This document shows, in pieces, positions 17,377 through 27,700 of a DNA stretch of 64,000 nt (positions are counted from its first letter, which is position 1; the number at the start of each line of letters is the position of its first letter). Position numbers and translations under genes: made by a program. The notes below the pieces were generated by a model. It did not search any database. It saw only the letters and a program-made list of their open reading frames with translations, and was not told where the DNA came from. The stretch spans positions 468,590 to 532,589 of the forward strand of contig JAHZEL010000008.1 in the NCBI GenBank assembly GCA_019421865.1. Reading direction: 5' to 3'. Source of the DNA: Desulfovibrionaceae bacterium. GTDB taxonomy: Bacteria > Desulfobacterota > Desulfovibrionia > Desulfovibrionales > Desulfovibrionaceae.

Positions 17377-17670
17377 ATGTCGCTCGACAAAAACGCTTTC
17401 CTGCATCTGTGCCGCCTTTCCAGACTTGCTCCCGACGACTCCGTGCAGGAAGAAATGACACAACAGTGCTCCCGCATCCTGGCCTACATGGACAAGCTCG
17501 CCGAAGTGGACACTTCCGGCGTGGAGCCCCTGTATTCTCCCGTCATCCATGAAAGCGCCTTCCGGGAAGATACGGCCGTGCGTCGCTGCGACCGTGCCGA
17601 CATTCTGGCCGGCGCCCCCGCCACCGACGGCTCCTTCTTCATTGTTCCCCGTATTGTGGAGGGAAAATAA
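17377..17670 (+). CDS. gatC: Aspartyl/glutamyl-tRNA amidotransferase subunit C
   Basis: A 97-aa small subunit of GatCAB, which converts Glu-tRNA(Gln) and Asp-tRNA(Asn) to the amide forms. It shows the GatC pattern: N-terminal helix with LCRLSRLAP, RILAYMDKLAEVDTSGVEPLYSP, then REDTAVRRCDRADILAGAP and a C-terminal FFIVPRIVEGK. Its stop is directly followed by the ATG of gatA, so the two are coupled. gatB is not in the window. Confidence 0.92.
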   Translation: MSLDKNAFLHLCRLSRLAPDDSVQEEMTQQCSRILAYMDKLAEVDTSGVEPLYSPVIHESAFREDTAVRRCDRADILAGAPATDGSFFIVPRIVEGK

Positions 17671-19140
17671 ATGTCCGAACTGTTTGAACTTTCCCTCTGT
17701 GAAGTCCGTGACCGCATCCGCAGCGGCAGCGTGAGAGCCGAAGAAGTGACCCGCTCCTGCCTCTCCCGCATCGAGGCTACGGAACCTTCCGTCGGCGCGC
17801 TGCTTGCCAGACGGGACGAAGAAGCGCTTGAAGAAGCCCGCCGCATGGACAGAGAGCGCCCCGCCGATCTCTCCGACAAGCCTCTCTGGGGCGTTCCCGT
17901 CACCGTGAAGGATGCCCTCACGCTCAAAGGTCTGCCCACCACCGCCGCATCCAAAATTCTCGAAGGCTTTCTTTCCCCCTACGACGCTCTTGTCGTGGAA
18001 CGCCTGAAGAATGCCGGAGCCATCATTCTCGGCAAGAACAACATGGATGAATTCGCCATGGGTTCCACGACCGAGCATTCGGCATGGAAGGTGACCACCA
18101 ATCCCTGGGACGCCACCCGCGTGCCCGGAGGTTCCAGCGGCGGATCGGCCGCCAGCGTGGCCGCCTGCCAGTGCTTCGCCTCCCTCGGTTCCGATACCGG
18201 CGGCTCCATCCGTCAGCCTGCTTCTCTGTGCGGCTGCGTAGGCATCAAGCCTACCTACGGACGCGTGTCCCGCTACGGCTTGCTCGCCTACGCCTCTTCC
18301 TTCGATCAGGTCGGCCCGCTCGCCCGCACCGTGGAAGATGCCGCACTCGTGCTTCAGGTCATTGCCGGACATGACGAACGCGACAGTACCAGCTCCCCCG
18401 TGGCCGTTCCCGACTATCAGGCGGCCATCAACGCTCAGCAGGATCTTTCCGGTCTCACGCTGGGCCTGCCCCGCGAGTTCTTCGGCCATGAAGGACTTGA
18501 CGAAGGCGTTGCCGCCGCCTGCCAGAATGCCGTGGATACCGCCCGCTCCCTCGGTGCGAACATCGTGGAAGTCTCGCTGCCCCACACGGAATACTCCATT
18601 GCGAGCTACTACATTCTCGCCGCCGCCGAAGCCAGCTCCAACCTCGCCCGCTACGACGGCGTGCGCTACGGACACCGTACCGCAGAGCCCAGAAATCTTG
18701 AGGACATGTATACCCGCTCCCGCACCGAAGGCTTCGGCCCCGAAGTGCAGCGGCGTATTCTGCTCGGCTCCTATGTGCTCTCCGCCGGTTACTACGACGC
18801 CTACTACCGCAAGGCCGCCCAGGTGCGCCGACTCATCCGTCAGGACTACCTCGACGCTCTGGAAAAATGCGACATGCTCCTTGCCCCCGTCTCTCCCGTG
18901 CCCGCCTGGCAGATCGGACACATGTCCGGCGATCCGCTTCAGATGTACTTCATGGACATCTTCACCCTGTCCCTCAACCTTGCCGGTCTCCCCGGTCTCT
19001 CCATCCCCGTGGGCATGAGCGGCAATCTTCCCGTGGGCATCCAGCTCATGGGCCGCGCCTTCAACGAAGGCCAGCTCTTCCTTGCCGGCGACAAGCTGAC
19101 CCGCGCCCTCGGCACCCATAATCAGCATGCCCCCATATAA
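17671..19140 (+). CDS. gatA: Aspartyl/glutamyl-tRNA amidotransferase subunit A
   Basis: The 489-aa amidase subunit that releases ammonia from glutamine for the transamidation. It has the amidase-signature catalytic triad elements: Lys in VTVKDALTLKG, the cis-Ser loop GGSSGGSAASVA and the nucleophile Ser in GSDTGGSIRQPASLCG. The usual family motif ILGKNNMDEFAMGS is present. Length is normal. It ends the operon, with a terminator 80 bp downstream. Confidence 0.96.
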   Translation: MSELFELSLCEVRDRIRSGSVRAEEVTRSCLSRIEATEPSVGALLARRDEEALEEARRMDRERPADLSDKPLWGVPVTVKDALTLKGLPTTAASKILEGFLSPYDALVVERLKNAGAIILGKNNMDEFAMGSTTEHSAWKVTTNPWDATRVPGGSSGGSAASVAACQCFASLGSDTGGSIRQPASLCGCVGIKPTYGRVSRYGLLAYASSFDQVGPLARTVEDAALVLQVIAGHDERDSTSSPVAVPDYQAAINAQQDLSGLTLGLPREFFGHEGLDEGVAAACQNAVDTARSLGANIVEVSLPHTEYSIASYYILAAAEASSNLARYDGVRYGHRTAEPRNLEDMYTRSRTEGFGPEVQRRILLGSYVLSAGYYDAYYRKAAQVRRLIRQDYLDALEKCDMLLAPVSPVPAWQIGHMSGDPLQMYFMDIFTLSLNLAGLPGLSIPVGMSGNLPVGIQLMGRAFNEGQLFLAGDKLTRALGTHNQHAPI

Positions 19141-19219
19141 CGTGAGAGTCGTCGCAAAAACAGAACGCTGATTCCATCATCCGTATCGGGCTCCGCCCGG
19201 CCGGCCATGCAGCATCAAG

Positions 19220-19251
19220 GAACCATGTCTTTCCGGGCATGGTTCTTTTTT
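19220..19251 (+). terminator. Rho-independent terminator after gatA
   Basis: GAACCATG (19220-19227) pairs with CATGGTTC (19238-19245), followed by TTTTTT. Confidence 0.85.
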
Positions 19252-19373
19252 ATTCTCCCTGCAACACTATCCATCGGCGATCAGAGCCGACTTTTTTCTT
19301 CCCCGACTCTTCCGACGCTCTCCAGTGATGCCTCTGCCGCCGTTCCAGCGCCGTAAGGCAGAATCATGGGGGA

Positions 19374-19460
19374 CCGGGGAAGATTATCTCCCCCGGCGGG
19401 GCACGGGGCAGCGCCCCGGCCTCCACATCAAGGCCTTGCCGCCTCTCGGCAAAGGCCTTG
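19374..19460 (+). ncRNA. Structured leader candidate upstream of the class V aminotransferase
   Basis: Three consecutive stems lie within the 467-bp gap: CCGGGG/CCCCGG (19374-19396), CGGGGC/GCCCCG around AGC (19404-19418), and a 13-bp stem with one bulge (19429-19460, CAAGGCC/GGCCTTG extended by TTGCCG/CGGCAA). No T-run follows the third. It could be a 5' leader element for the gene at 19,608, or an intergenic palindromic repeat. I do not recognise a known riboswitch class. Confidence 0.3.
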
Positions 19461-19607
19461 ACATGACGGGGGCTTTTCACGAAAACGCTTGTATGTTTCA
19501 CGGACGGAGGATTCCGTTCTTTTCACCTCCCGGGGGGAGGCGGCGGGGAAGGCAACCACAGGCGGAAAAGCGTCTTTCCCGTCCGAGAGTCTGCTTTCCG
19601 CTCTGCC

Positions 19608-20717
19608 ATGAACAGTTTCAAGCCCTATGCGGCCATGCCCTTCTATCCCGGCCCCGTTTCCGTTCATCCCGACGTTGCGCGCGCTCTCAGCCAGGACTAC
19701 GCTCCTCCACGCATGGGTACGGAGTATCTTGAACTTTACAAGTCGGTACGCAGCCGCCTGCAGAAGGTGCTGGGCACGAAGGAAGACGTGCTCATGGGCA
19801 CGGGCGAAGGCATGCTGGTGCTGTGGGGAGCGCTCAAGAGTCTGCTGAAGCCCGGCGACACGGTGCTTTCCGTGGGTACGGGTGTCTTCGGCGACGGTTT
19901 TGCCGACATGGCGGAAGTGCTCGGCTGCAAGGCCGTGCGCGTATCCGAGCCGTACGATACCACCATCACGGCGGCCACGCTGGAGAAGGTGAAGGACGCC
20001 GTTCTTGCCCATCGCCCCGTGCTGATGACGGCCGTGCACTGCGAAACCCCTTCCGGCACGCTGAATCCGCTGGAAGAACTCGGCCGCCTGAAAAAGGATC
20101 TGGGCGTTCCGTTCCTGGTGGTGGATGCCGTGGCAAGTGCCGGCGGCGCTCCCGTGCATGCCGACCTGTGGAACGCCGACTGCGTGCTCGGCGGTTCTCA
20201 GAAGTGCCTTGCCTGCCCGCCCGACATGAGCTTCATGAGCGTAAGCGAAGCGGCCTGGGAACGCATCCGCGAAGTAGGATACGCCGGTTACGACGCCATC
20301 AAGCCCTTCGATCATGCCATTGAAGATCCCATGCGTTTTCCCTACACTCCCAACTGGTGGGGTGTCGCCGCACTTGACGCCTCTCTTTCCGCTCTGGAGC
20401 GCGAGGGACTCGAACAGGTATTTGCCCGGCACGAAGCCGTGGCCCGTCAGTGCCGCGAGGGCATAAAGGCGCTCGGCCTTTCGCTGTGGCCCGTGGAAGG
20501 AGCCGTCAACTCCCCCACCGTCACCGCCGTGCGCATGCCCGAAGGCTGGCAGTGGAGCGACTGGAGAGCCGCTCTTGCCGAGCGCGGTCTGTACGTGGGC
20601 GGCAGCCTCGGCCCGCTGGCCGGTCGTGTGTTCCGCATGGGGCACATGGGCACGCAGGCCAATGCCGAAGCCATGAGCGCGGCTCTGGCCGTCATGAAAG
20701 ACATTCTTGCCAGATAA
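19608..20717 (+). CDS. Class V aminotransferase (alanine-glyoxylate / serine-pyruvate type)
   Basis: A 369-aa PLP enzyme of fold type I. It begins FYPGPVSVHPDV, the usual start of the serine-pyruvate/alanine-glyoxylate group, contains HCETPSGTLNPLEELG and the pre-Schiff-base stretch VVDAVASAGG. The PLP-binding Lys is in GGSQKCLACPP near residue 198. Relatives use serine, alanine or phosphonates as amino donors, so the exact substrate is open. No clear ribosome site precedes ATG 19608, and the long structured upstream region may influence translation. Malic enzyme follows 20 bp later. Confidence 0.85.
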   Translation: MNSFKPYAAMPFYPGPVSVHPDVARALSQDYAPPRMGTEYLELYKSVRSRLQKVLGTKEDVLMGTGEGMLVLWGALKSLLKPGDTVLSVGTGVFGDGFADMAEVLGCKAVRVSEPYDTTITAATLEKVKDAVLAHRPVLMTAVHCETPSGTLNPLEELGRLKKDLGVPFLVVDAVASAGGAPVHADLWNADCVLGGSQKCLACPPDMSFMSVSEAAWERIREVGYAGYDAIKPFDHAIEDPMRFPYTPNWWGVAALDASLSALEREGLEQVFARHEAVARQCREGIKALGLSLWPVEGAVNSPTVTAVRMPEGWQWSDWRAALAERGLYVGGSLGPLAGRVFRMGHMGTQANAEAMSAALAVMKDILAR

Positions 20718-20737
20718 TTTTCAATAAGGATCTCCCC

Positions 20738-22078
20738 ATGAGCTATACCAAGGAAGATGTTCGCCGCTACCACGGGCTGCCCCGCCCCGGAAAAATAGAA
20801 GTCATGACCAGCAAGAAGGCCACGACGCAGGATGACCTTACGCTTGCCTACAGCCCCGGCGTTGCCGAAGCCTGCCGCGACATCGTGGCCGATCCTTCCT
20901 ATGCGGAAAAGCTGACGGCCCGCGGCAATCTGGTAGCCGTGGTGACCAACGGTACCGCGGTGCTCGGTCTCGGCAACATCGGACCTCTTGCCGGCAAGCC
21001 CGTCATGGAAGGCAAGAGCATGCTCTTCAAGATGTTCGCCGATGTGGACGCCTTCGACATCGAACTCGACTGCAGCGATCCCGACCGCCTCATCGACATC
21101 GTCAAGGCGCTCGAACCTACCTTCGGCGGCATCAACCTTGAAGACATCCGCGGCCCGGAATGCTTCTACATTGAGGAAGAGCTGAAGAAGGCCATGAACA
21201 TTCCCGTGTTCCACGACGATCAGCACGGAACCGCCGTCATCACCGGCGCAGCCCTTATGAACGCTTCGCGCATCACGGGCCGTGCCGTGGAGGACATGAA
21301 GGTAGTGGTCATGGGCGCCGGAGCCGCAGGCATGGCCTGTGCCCGCTTCTACGCCGCCATGGGCGTGAAGAAGGAAAACATCTCCATGTTCGACATCAGA
21401 GGTCTCATCCATACCGGACGTACCGACCTCTCCGATGTGCAGATGACCTTCGCGCAGACGCCCCCCGCCCCCGGAGCCAGCATCGACGATACGCTCTATG
21501 CCGCCATGCAGGGAGCCAATCTCTTCCTTGGTCTGTCCGGCCCCGGCACGCTCAAGCCCGACATGCTGAAAGTCATGGCCGACAAGCCCGTCATCTTCGC
21601 CTGCGCCAATCCCGTGCCGGAAATCGGCTATGAAGAAGCAAAGGCCGTACGTCCCGACGCCATCATGGGCACGGGTCGTTCCGACTACCCCAATCAGGTG
21701 AACAACGTCTCCGGCTTCCCCTTCATCTTCCGCGGAGCTCTCGACGTGCGCGCCAGCAAGATCAACGAGGAAATGAAGATCGCCGCCGCCCGCGCTCTGG
21801 CCGATCTTGCGCTGGAAAGCGTGCCCGAAGACGTGCGCGCCGCCTATCACGGCCGCGACTTCACCTTCGGCCCGGAATACATCATTCCTCTGCCCCTTGA
21901 CCCGCGCATCATCGAATGGGTGGCCCCTGCCGTGGCCAAGGCCGCCATCGACAGCGGTGTGGCCCGCGGAACGATGGAAGACATCGGCGGCAGCCTGGAT
22001 GCCTACCGTCTCATGCTGCGTGAGCGCATGGCCAAAGCCAGAGAACGCATGGCTGCCCACTGCAGAAGCTACGAATAA
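20738..22078 (+). CDS. Malic enzyme (oxaloacetate-decarboxylating malate dehydrogenase)
   Basis: A 446-aa short-form bacterial malic enzyme converting malate to pyruvate and CO2 with NAD(P)+. It has the Tyr of the active site in LAYSPGVAEACRDI, the catalytic Lys region GKSMLFK, the metal-binding FHDDQHGTAVI, and a dinucleotide loop VVMGAGAAGMACA. It lacks the C-terminal phosphotransacetylase-like domain of MaeB. AAGGA lies 7 bp before ATG 20738; longer in-frame readings upstream overlap the aminotransferase and are spurious. With the aminotransferase it suggests a pyruvate/malate node, and a terminator follows. Confidence 0.93.
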   Translation: MSYTKEDVRRYHGLPRPGKIEVMTSKKATTQDDLTLAYSPGVAEACRDIVADPSYAEKLTARGNLVAVVTNGTAVLGLGNIGPLAGKPVMEGKSMLFKMFADVDAFDIELDCSDPDRLIDIVKALEPTFGGINLEDIRGPECFYIEEELKKAMNIPVFHDDQHGTAVITGAALMNASRITGRAVEDMKVVVMGAGAAGMACARFYAAMGVKKENISMFDIRGLIHTGRTDLSDVQMTFAQTPPAPGASIDDTLYAAMQGANLFLGLSGPGTLKPDMLKVMADKPVIFACANPVPEIGYEEAKAVRPDAIMGTGRSDYPNQVNNVSGFPFIFRGALDVRASKINEEMKIAAARALADLALESVPEDVRAAYHGRDFTFGPEYIIPLPLDPRIIEWVAPAVAKAAIDSGVARGTMEDIGGSLDAYRLMLRERMAKARERMAAHCRSYE

Positions 22079-22090
22079 GGCAATACAACA

Positions 22091-22119
22091 AAAAGAGGGG
22101 GAAATTTTCCCCCTTTTTT
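22091..22119 (+). terminator. Rho-independent terminator after malic enzyme
   Basis: GGGGGAA pairs with TTCCCCC, preceded by AAAA and followed by TTTTTT. Confidence 0.8.
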
Positions 22120-22291
22120 GTTTCAGGCACCCACGTCAGCCGGTATCCGGCCGCAACAGGAAAGCCCGGGCCGCGCAGTCCGCTTAAGAGCGCTTTTCGT
22201 CGATCTGTTGCCGGAAAGGCTTTCTTTTCGGCAGAAGCCAGCCCCGGACGCCGCCTCCCCATTCCAGCCCCGGCAAACGAGGAGAACCTCA

Positions 22292-22738
22292 ATGGACATT
22301 CGCCGCATCACCGCCGACAAAAAGCGTTATCTTCCCCTGCTGCTTGAAGCCGATGAACAGGAAAGCATGATCGACCGCTATCTGGAGCGCGGGGAGCTTT
22401 TCGTGATGTTTGACGAAATGAACGCGGCCCAGGCCGTGGCCGTAGTCACGAAGGAAGACGAAGGCATCCTTGAACTCAAAAATCTCGCTGTGACCGGGGA
22501 AAAACGTCGCCAAGGGCTCGGCAGGCGCATGGTGGAATTTCTGCTGCAGCACTACCTGGGATGCGGCGTCATGCTGGTGGGCACGGGCGACAGCCCCATG
22601 ACGCTCGGCTTTTATCAGGCCTGCGGCTTCCGCTTCTCCCATGTGGAAAAAGACTTCTTTGTGAACAACTACGATCACCCCATCATGGAGAACGGAAAAC
22701 AGCTTACGGATATGATCTATCTGAAGCAGGAACTCTGA
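22292..22738 (+). CDS. GNAT-family N-acetyltransferase
   Basis: A 148-aa acetyl-CoA-dependent acyltransferase. The acetyl-CoA loop is NLAVTGEKRRQGLGRRMVEF (V-x4-RxxGxG/A form), followed by GTGDSPMTLGFYQACGFRF, the typical beta-4/alpha-4 end with the conserved Tyr. It resembles the YvbK-type single-domain group. GAGGAG lies 7 bp before the ATG. The substrate cannot be read from sequence. It is a single-gene unit bounded by terminators. Confidence 0.85.
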   Translation: MDIRRITADKKRYLPLLLEADEQESMIDRYLERGELFVMFDEMNAAQAVAVVTKEDEGILELKNLAVTGEKRRQGLGRRMVEFLLQHYLGCGVMLVGTGDSPMTLGFYQACGFRFSHVEKDFFVNNYDHPIMENGKQLTDMIYLKQEL

Positions 22739-22778
22739 TTCCCTGAGCTTTCCCGAAAGCCGTTCCGAAAATACCAGC

Positions 22779-22827
22779 AACAAAGACGCCCTTCCCTCAT
22801 GCTGCGGGAAAGGCGTCTTTGTTTTTC
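22779..22827. terminator. Bidirectional terminator between GNAT and TolC-family genes
   Basis: AACAAAGACGCC (22779-22790) pairs with GGCGTCTTTGTT (22812-22823) with T-runs on both strands, between convergent genes. Confidence 0.8.
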
Positions 22828-24284
22828 TACTCAGCCTCCGGCAGATACGGATAGTCATGCGCCTTCGTATCTTCTGGAAGGTCGGCAAGCAGCGCCGTGT
22901 CTATGCCGAGATCCCGAATCAGCTCACCCGCCAGCGCCTTCATGCGGTACACTGCAATGATCGTATTGCCGTGGGTCGTTGCAACCTGCGACGAGGAGTT
23001 GAAGAGCTCGTTTTCCGCATCCAGCACATCAAGCAGGCTCCGCTGCCCCATGATGAACTGATCTTCATACGCCTGACAGGTCAGCTCATTATAGCCGATG
23101 GCCTCCTGATAAAACGCCAGCTGCTTTTTTGCGGATACGAAACGGGTCCAGTTCTGTTCCACGTTGAGTTTCAGCTCATCCATGTAGTTGTACAGTACCC
23201 GTCGGCTCTGGCGAATGCGGGCCGCTGCCGCCCGGCTTTCGGCCACGTCGGCGCCGCTGTTGAACAGGTTCCAGCGAATCACGGCGGCCACGCCCACTTC
23301 GGCGGTCCACAGCTCACTTTTTCCGTCGCGGTCGGAAAACGAAGGCCCCGCCTCCAGACTGAGGGACGGATTATAGGAGGCCTTCACCTGTTCTCTGGCC
23401 GCCGTGGCGGCATTCACGTCTTCCAGATAGGCCGCCACCTTGGGATTCCCTTTCCGAGCCGCGTCCAGCACCTCCTCGGCGCTGGAGAACACGGAAGCAG
23501 GCATGGCAACAGGCGCCAGATTGCGGGCCGGATGCTTCGTGAGGCGGACATAGGTATCCTCCGCCACCCGAAGATTGGCCTCCGCTTCCGCAAGCGTGGA
23601 CTGCGCACGGGCCAGGCGGCTCTGCGCCTGAGATACGTCGGCCACGGTATCCACGCCCTGCGACGCTCTTGCGCTGGCCTTGCCCAGCATGACTTCATGC
23701 CTTTGTACATTGTCCTCGGCAAGACGGAGAATTTCCTGCCTCCTCAGCACATCCACATGGGCGATGATGGCATCGAGCGCGAGCGAATTGGCATTGTCCA
23801 GTACTCGATGATCGAGGGAACGATAGATGGACTCCGCCTCCCGTACCCGGCTGCGGGTTTCCCAGCCGTCCCAGATGGGCTGGGAAAGCACAAGAGAACC
23901 CGAAGAATAGGGAGAGGCCTCGTTGTAACCGTAGGAACGGGTGGTGCTGTCGGTAAGCTTGCCGTACCCGCCTCGTACGGTCATATCAAGGCTCGGCCCG
24001 TAACCGGCCTTCGCCCGATCCACTTCGTAGCCGGCCGCCATGCGGTTTTCCTGTATGGCCTTGAGCGCGTTGCTGTTCTTCAGCAGAAACTCCACGGACT
24101 GCTTCATGGTGACGGGAGTCTCCTTTTCCTGTGCCGCTGTCGGAAAAGGGCCCGCGACAAGAGACAGACAGCAGGAGGCAAGCAGCAAAACAAAAGGGGA
24201 GATGATCCCATGAGACCGGCATTTCTTCCGGCACACGCCATCTCTGCACGAATCCCCCTGCCTGCATGAGTAAAAAGCGCACAT
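22827..24284 (-). CDS. TolC-family outer membrane channel (type I secretion, LapE/AggA-like)
   Basis: A 485-aa outer membrane factor. A hydrophobic export segment (ISPFVLLLASCCLSLVAG) is followed by two structural repeats of the TolC fold: long amphipathic helices with beta strands at LDMTVRGGYGK and LSLEAGPSFSDRDGK. The C-terminal repeat holds YNELTCQAYEDQFIMGQRSL and DVLDAENELFNSSSQ, the latter like the AggA/LapE subgroup that works with RTX adhesin exporters. GGAG lies 5 bp before ATG 24284. That start gives a Cys-rich 24-residue leader before the signal helix, and GTG 24236 is an alternative. The adhesin gene lies just upstream on the same strand, so this is its likely exit channel; the ABC and membrane-fusion subunits are not in the window. 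Confidence 0.88.
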   Translation of the reverse strand: MCAFYSCRQGDSCRDGVCRKKCRSHGIISPFVLLLASCCLSLVAGPFPTAAQEKETPVTMKQSVEFLLKNSNALKAIQENRMAAGYEVDRAKAGYGPSLDMTVRGGYGKLTDSTTRSYGYNEASPYSSGSLVLSQPIWDGWETRSRVREAESIYRSLDHRVLDNANSLALDAIIAHVDVLRRQEILRLAEDNVQRHEVMLGKASARASQGVDTVADVSQAQSRLARAQSTLAEAEANLRVAEDTYVRLTKHPARNLAPVAMPASVFSSAEEVLDAARKGNPKVAAYLEDVNAATAAREQVKASYNPSLSLEAGPSFSDRDGKSELWTAEVGVAAVIRWNLFNSGADVAESRAAAARIRQSRRVLYNYMDELKLNVEQNWTRFVSAKKQLAFYQEAIGYNELTCQAYEDQFIMGQRSLLDVLDAENELFNSSSQVATTHGNTIIAVYRMKALAGELIRDLGIDTALLADLPEDTKAHDYPYLPEAE

Positions 24285-24636
24285 ACCATCTCCATCCTGT
24301 AAAAAGTTATGTATCAAAACCGTGATGCCATGATGTCGTTCCATGATACGGACTCACCGCAACGTCACTTTATCCCATCTTTCTCTACCTGTTTCTCACG
24401 ATATGAAATCAGAGACAGCCTATTTTCAATGATAATATTATTGATGATGAGTTATTGCCCTTACCTGCATGAAATCTTTCCTTTCTCTCCACACCTTGCC
24501 TTTTCAGAAGCATGCGTTCCGTCGCCTTACAGGCCGTCCGACAGCTCACCATTCACAGGGAACACGTTCCAGAGGCAAAAGACGAAACGCGCCTTCATAC
24601 TGGAACAGGAAGGCCGCCCGATTGCGTTGCCTGAAG
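24285..24636. other. Intergenic region upstream of the TolC-family gene
   Basis: About 350 bp between the adhesin terminator and the TolC-family start. The part near 24,300-24,480 is AT-rich and probably carries the promoter. Long plus-strand frames crossing it continue antisense through the adhesin gene and are shadows. Confidence 0.5.
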
Positions 24637-24672
24637 AAAAGGCTTCGGTATGCTGTTCACCCGAAGCCTTTT
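24637..24672 (-). terminator. Terminator downstream of the RTX adhesin gene
   Basis: AAAAGGCTTCGG (24637-24648) and CCGAAGCCTTTT (24661-24672) form a 12-bp stem with T-rich flank on both strands, 36 bp past the adhesin stop. Confidence 0.75.
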
Positions 24673-24707
24673 CCCGCATCTCACGGCACAGGACGCACGT
24701 TTTCAGA

Positions 24708-27700
24708 TCAGCCGTTCGCGTTCTGAAGCAGGAAAACCTGCTGCTCGACGGCCTCCTCCACGCCGTCGGAAACGACGGAGGTTCCGCCGTCATCCTGCAT
24801 CCGAGCGGACATCGTCGTCCGTATGGTCAGGCCGCTGTCCGCATCGGTATACAGGCCGTTTCCGCCGCTCCAGCCGGAACCGAGGAAAAGCATATCCTCC
24901 CCTTCGGCGTTCCGTCCGATGGTGATGCCGTATCCGGCAAGATCGTCCAGCCCCGTCAGGCCGAGATCCGTGACATGATCGCCGGTAATGACGACTTCAA
25001 AGCCGCGGACCTGCGGTTCTTCTCCCGGAAGAGACGACGTTCCCGTACCGAGAAGGCTCGAAGGATCCCGCCCCGCAAGCGCAGCCGTATCCGCCAGAAG
25101 CACATCCATTCCTGCGCCGCCGTCCACAAAAAGATCGTTGCCGTCATACACGACCATATCGTTGCCGTCCCCGCCCAGAAGGCAGTCCGCGTCCCCGCCG
25201 CCGTCCAGAACATCGTTGCCCGATTCTCCGAAGAGCACATCCGTTCCTGCGCCGCCGAAAAGCATGTCATCCCCTCCCAGGCCGAGGAGCACATCGTCAC
25301 CGGCGCCGCCGAACAGCATATCGTTCCAGTCCGCAAGACTGCCGCCATCGACATTCACCTGCTCAAGGCCAGCCAGCAGAGCGTCCAGCTCCGTCAGCGC
25401 CTCCGCATCCATGCTCTTCACCGCAGAAACCAGAGACGCCGTGCCCGAGCCGCTCTCCAGATGAAGAATCGATGCCAGTTCATCCAGCGTGTCGCTTCCC
25501 GACGGAGTGTTGCTGCCGTCACCGATAAGAAGGTCGCTTCCTCCCTGCCCGAACATGATGTCGTTCCCCGATCCTCCGATCAGGGCATCCTCTCTGTCCG
25601 GCGCATTTGCGGAAGCGTTCTGCACAAGGTCGGACTCCACTTTCTCCGCGTGCTCCCGGACATACTGCAGCACGTCCTCCGTACCGGGCCTGAATCCGAG
25701 GTCTGCCTGCACGTATTCCGCCAGCGTTGCGCGTTCGCCGTTCAGCATCATGAGCGCGGCATCGCCGAACACCACGTCGTCTCCGGCTCCTGCAAAAACG
25801 GTATCCGCCGCAGGCTGATTGTGCGTTTCCGACTGCAGAGCGTCCTCCAGCTCGTCCGCCCCGGAAATAAGCTGAGCCGAACCTCCGGAGTCGTACCTGT
25901 CCATCTCGTCCTGATCCAGCACGTCTCCCTTGTTGATGCCTATGACCTGCACGTCCGACAGATCCTTGAGAGGCTCGGCCGCTTCCTGATTGACCGCGTA
26001 GTCAAGGGACGTGCGCCCGTCTCCGCCCATGACGGATTGCCAGTTGCTGTTGTTCCGTCCCGCGTAGAAGCCGAGCACACCGTCACGCAGCGTAAGCGTA
26101 TAACTGTTGTTGTAGTTGTCGTAGACTACCGTTCCTTCAGTGGCCCCGACGGGAATCTCCACATGATACTGCCTGCCCGAAGATTTCCAGGAAAGGCTGC
26201 CCTTATAGTAGTAGGTCGGCTTGCCGTCGGTGATGAAATACGTTCTGTTGACGGTATTCTCCGCGCTGTTGGACTCAAACCATCCGGACATGGCGTTGAA
26301 CACCGCCTCGTAGTTCGTACCGCCCTCCGACATAAAGGAGGAATCCAGCACAAAGCGTTCAAGCTCGCTCACGCTCGTTTCGGCCGTGATGGTCATTTCC
26401 TTGAACGTGTTGACGTCGTTGTCGAAATCCACATACAGCACGTTCACCTTCACATCCGTAACCCGCACCTGTTCCAGCATGTCCTTCAGCATGCCGAGCA
26501 GCGCTTCCTGCGCCGTGGCTATACTGTTCTGCCCCATGCTGCCCGACGTATCGAGGGCTATGGCTATGTTGTAGTCGCTGCCCGTGACGAAGGTCGTGGA
26601 TGCGCCCTGTATGAGATCGTCCCCGGTGGAGCCGGATCCCGTATCGGCCGAGATGTCGATCGTCACCTCCGCCTCGTCCCGCGCGCCGTGCCTGTCCTCC
26701 ACCGTATAGCCTAGCTCCACGGATTCACTGTTCTTTCCCGTATTCGTCACATGAATGACGCCCGCATCCCAGTCGATGGAAATACGGGTCGTTCCGGAAT
26801 AGGCAATGTTTCCGGCCGGTTCACCGAACTCGAACACCGCTCCTCCTATGGTGATCGAGGTGATGTGCATGCCGTCGGCGGCAGGGGACGCATCGTCGGC
26901 ATCCGCATCGTTCTTCATAAGATCATCGAAGGTAATGGTCAGCGAGGCCTCGGGCGTTTCGGAGCCGGAAACGGTTTCCGAAATAATGACATTGTCCGGC
27001 GTGAAGGTTTCCGCCGTCTGATCCAGCGTTACGGAAACATCGCCGGAACTTGTCAGATCTCCGGAAACGGCAAGTCCTCCGTTCACGGCAAAATCGTGCG
27101 AAACCGCGGCGTCTCCGTCCACATACAGGTAGCTGTTCACGGCAAAGCCGTCGGAATCCACGGTAAAATCGCCGCTCACAATGGTAACGCAGTCGAGCTG
27201 CCCGCTATTCAGCAGCGACGTGCTCAGATTTCCCCGGACATACAGCAGCAGATTGTGATCGGCGGCAAAGGCCGCAGCTGCGGAAAACTGTGCGGCCGTT
27301 GTGGCCTCCGTAACCTCAAACACATAAATATGCGCTGCATCGGCAAGCTGATCCAGCGTCAGATGGTTGCCGCCGAGATCGATGAACACATCGCCGAACA
27401 GGTTCCCGAGCCCGTCCCGAATCGTGTCCGCCGCTCCTTGCTCGCCGTTCTTCCAGGAGATGTCGGCATCCTCCAGATCGGATCTCCCGCCCACGGCAAT
27501 CATGCATCCCGGAAGCGTGGCGCTGGCCGACGCAGACACCGTACTGTCTCCCTCCACTTCCTTGTAGAGCACATATCTGTCATCTTCTGCCCCGGGAGCG
27601 CTGTTTTCCACGGAAAGCACCATATCGCGGGATACCGTGTCGCCGTCGCCGTCCGTAGCCGTTATCGTCAGAGTTCCGTCGAAGCCGCCGCCCACCGCTG

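Noticed and set aside
15575..19128. Long minus-strand frames (628 and 588 codons) opposite the LppC-like gene and gatCA
   Set aside because: They are shadows of well-identified plus-strand genes and have no family resemblance.
20447..22060. 537-codon minus-strand frame opposite malic enzyme
   Set aside because: Antisense shadow; malic enzyme motifs on the plus strand are unambiguous.
24309..26714. 801-codon plus-strand open frame opposite the RTX adhesin
   Set aside because: It is the antisense of a strongly biased, repeat-rich gene with clear domain motifs on the other strand. Its protein is rich in His, Arg and Val with no recognisable domain.
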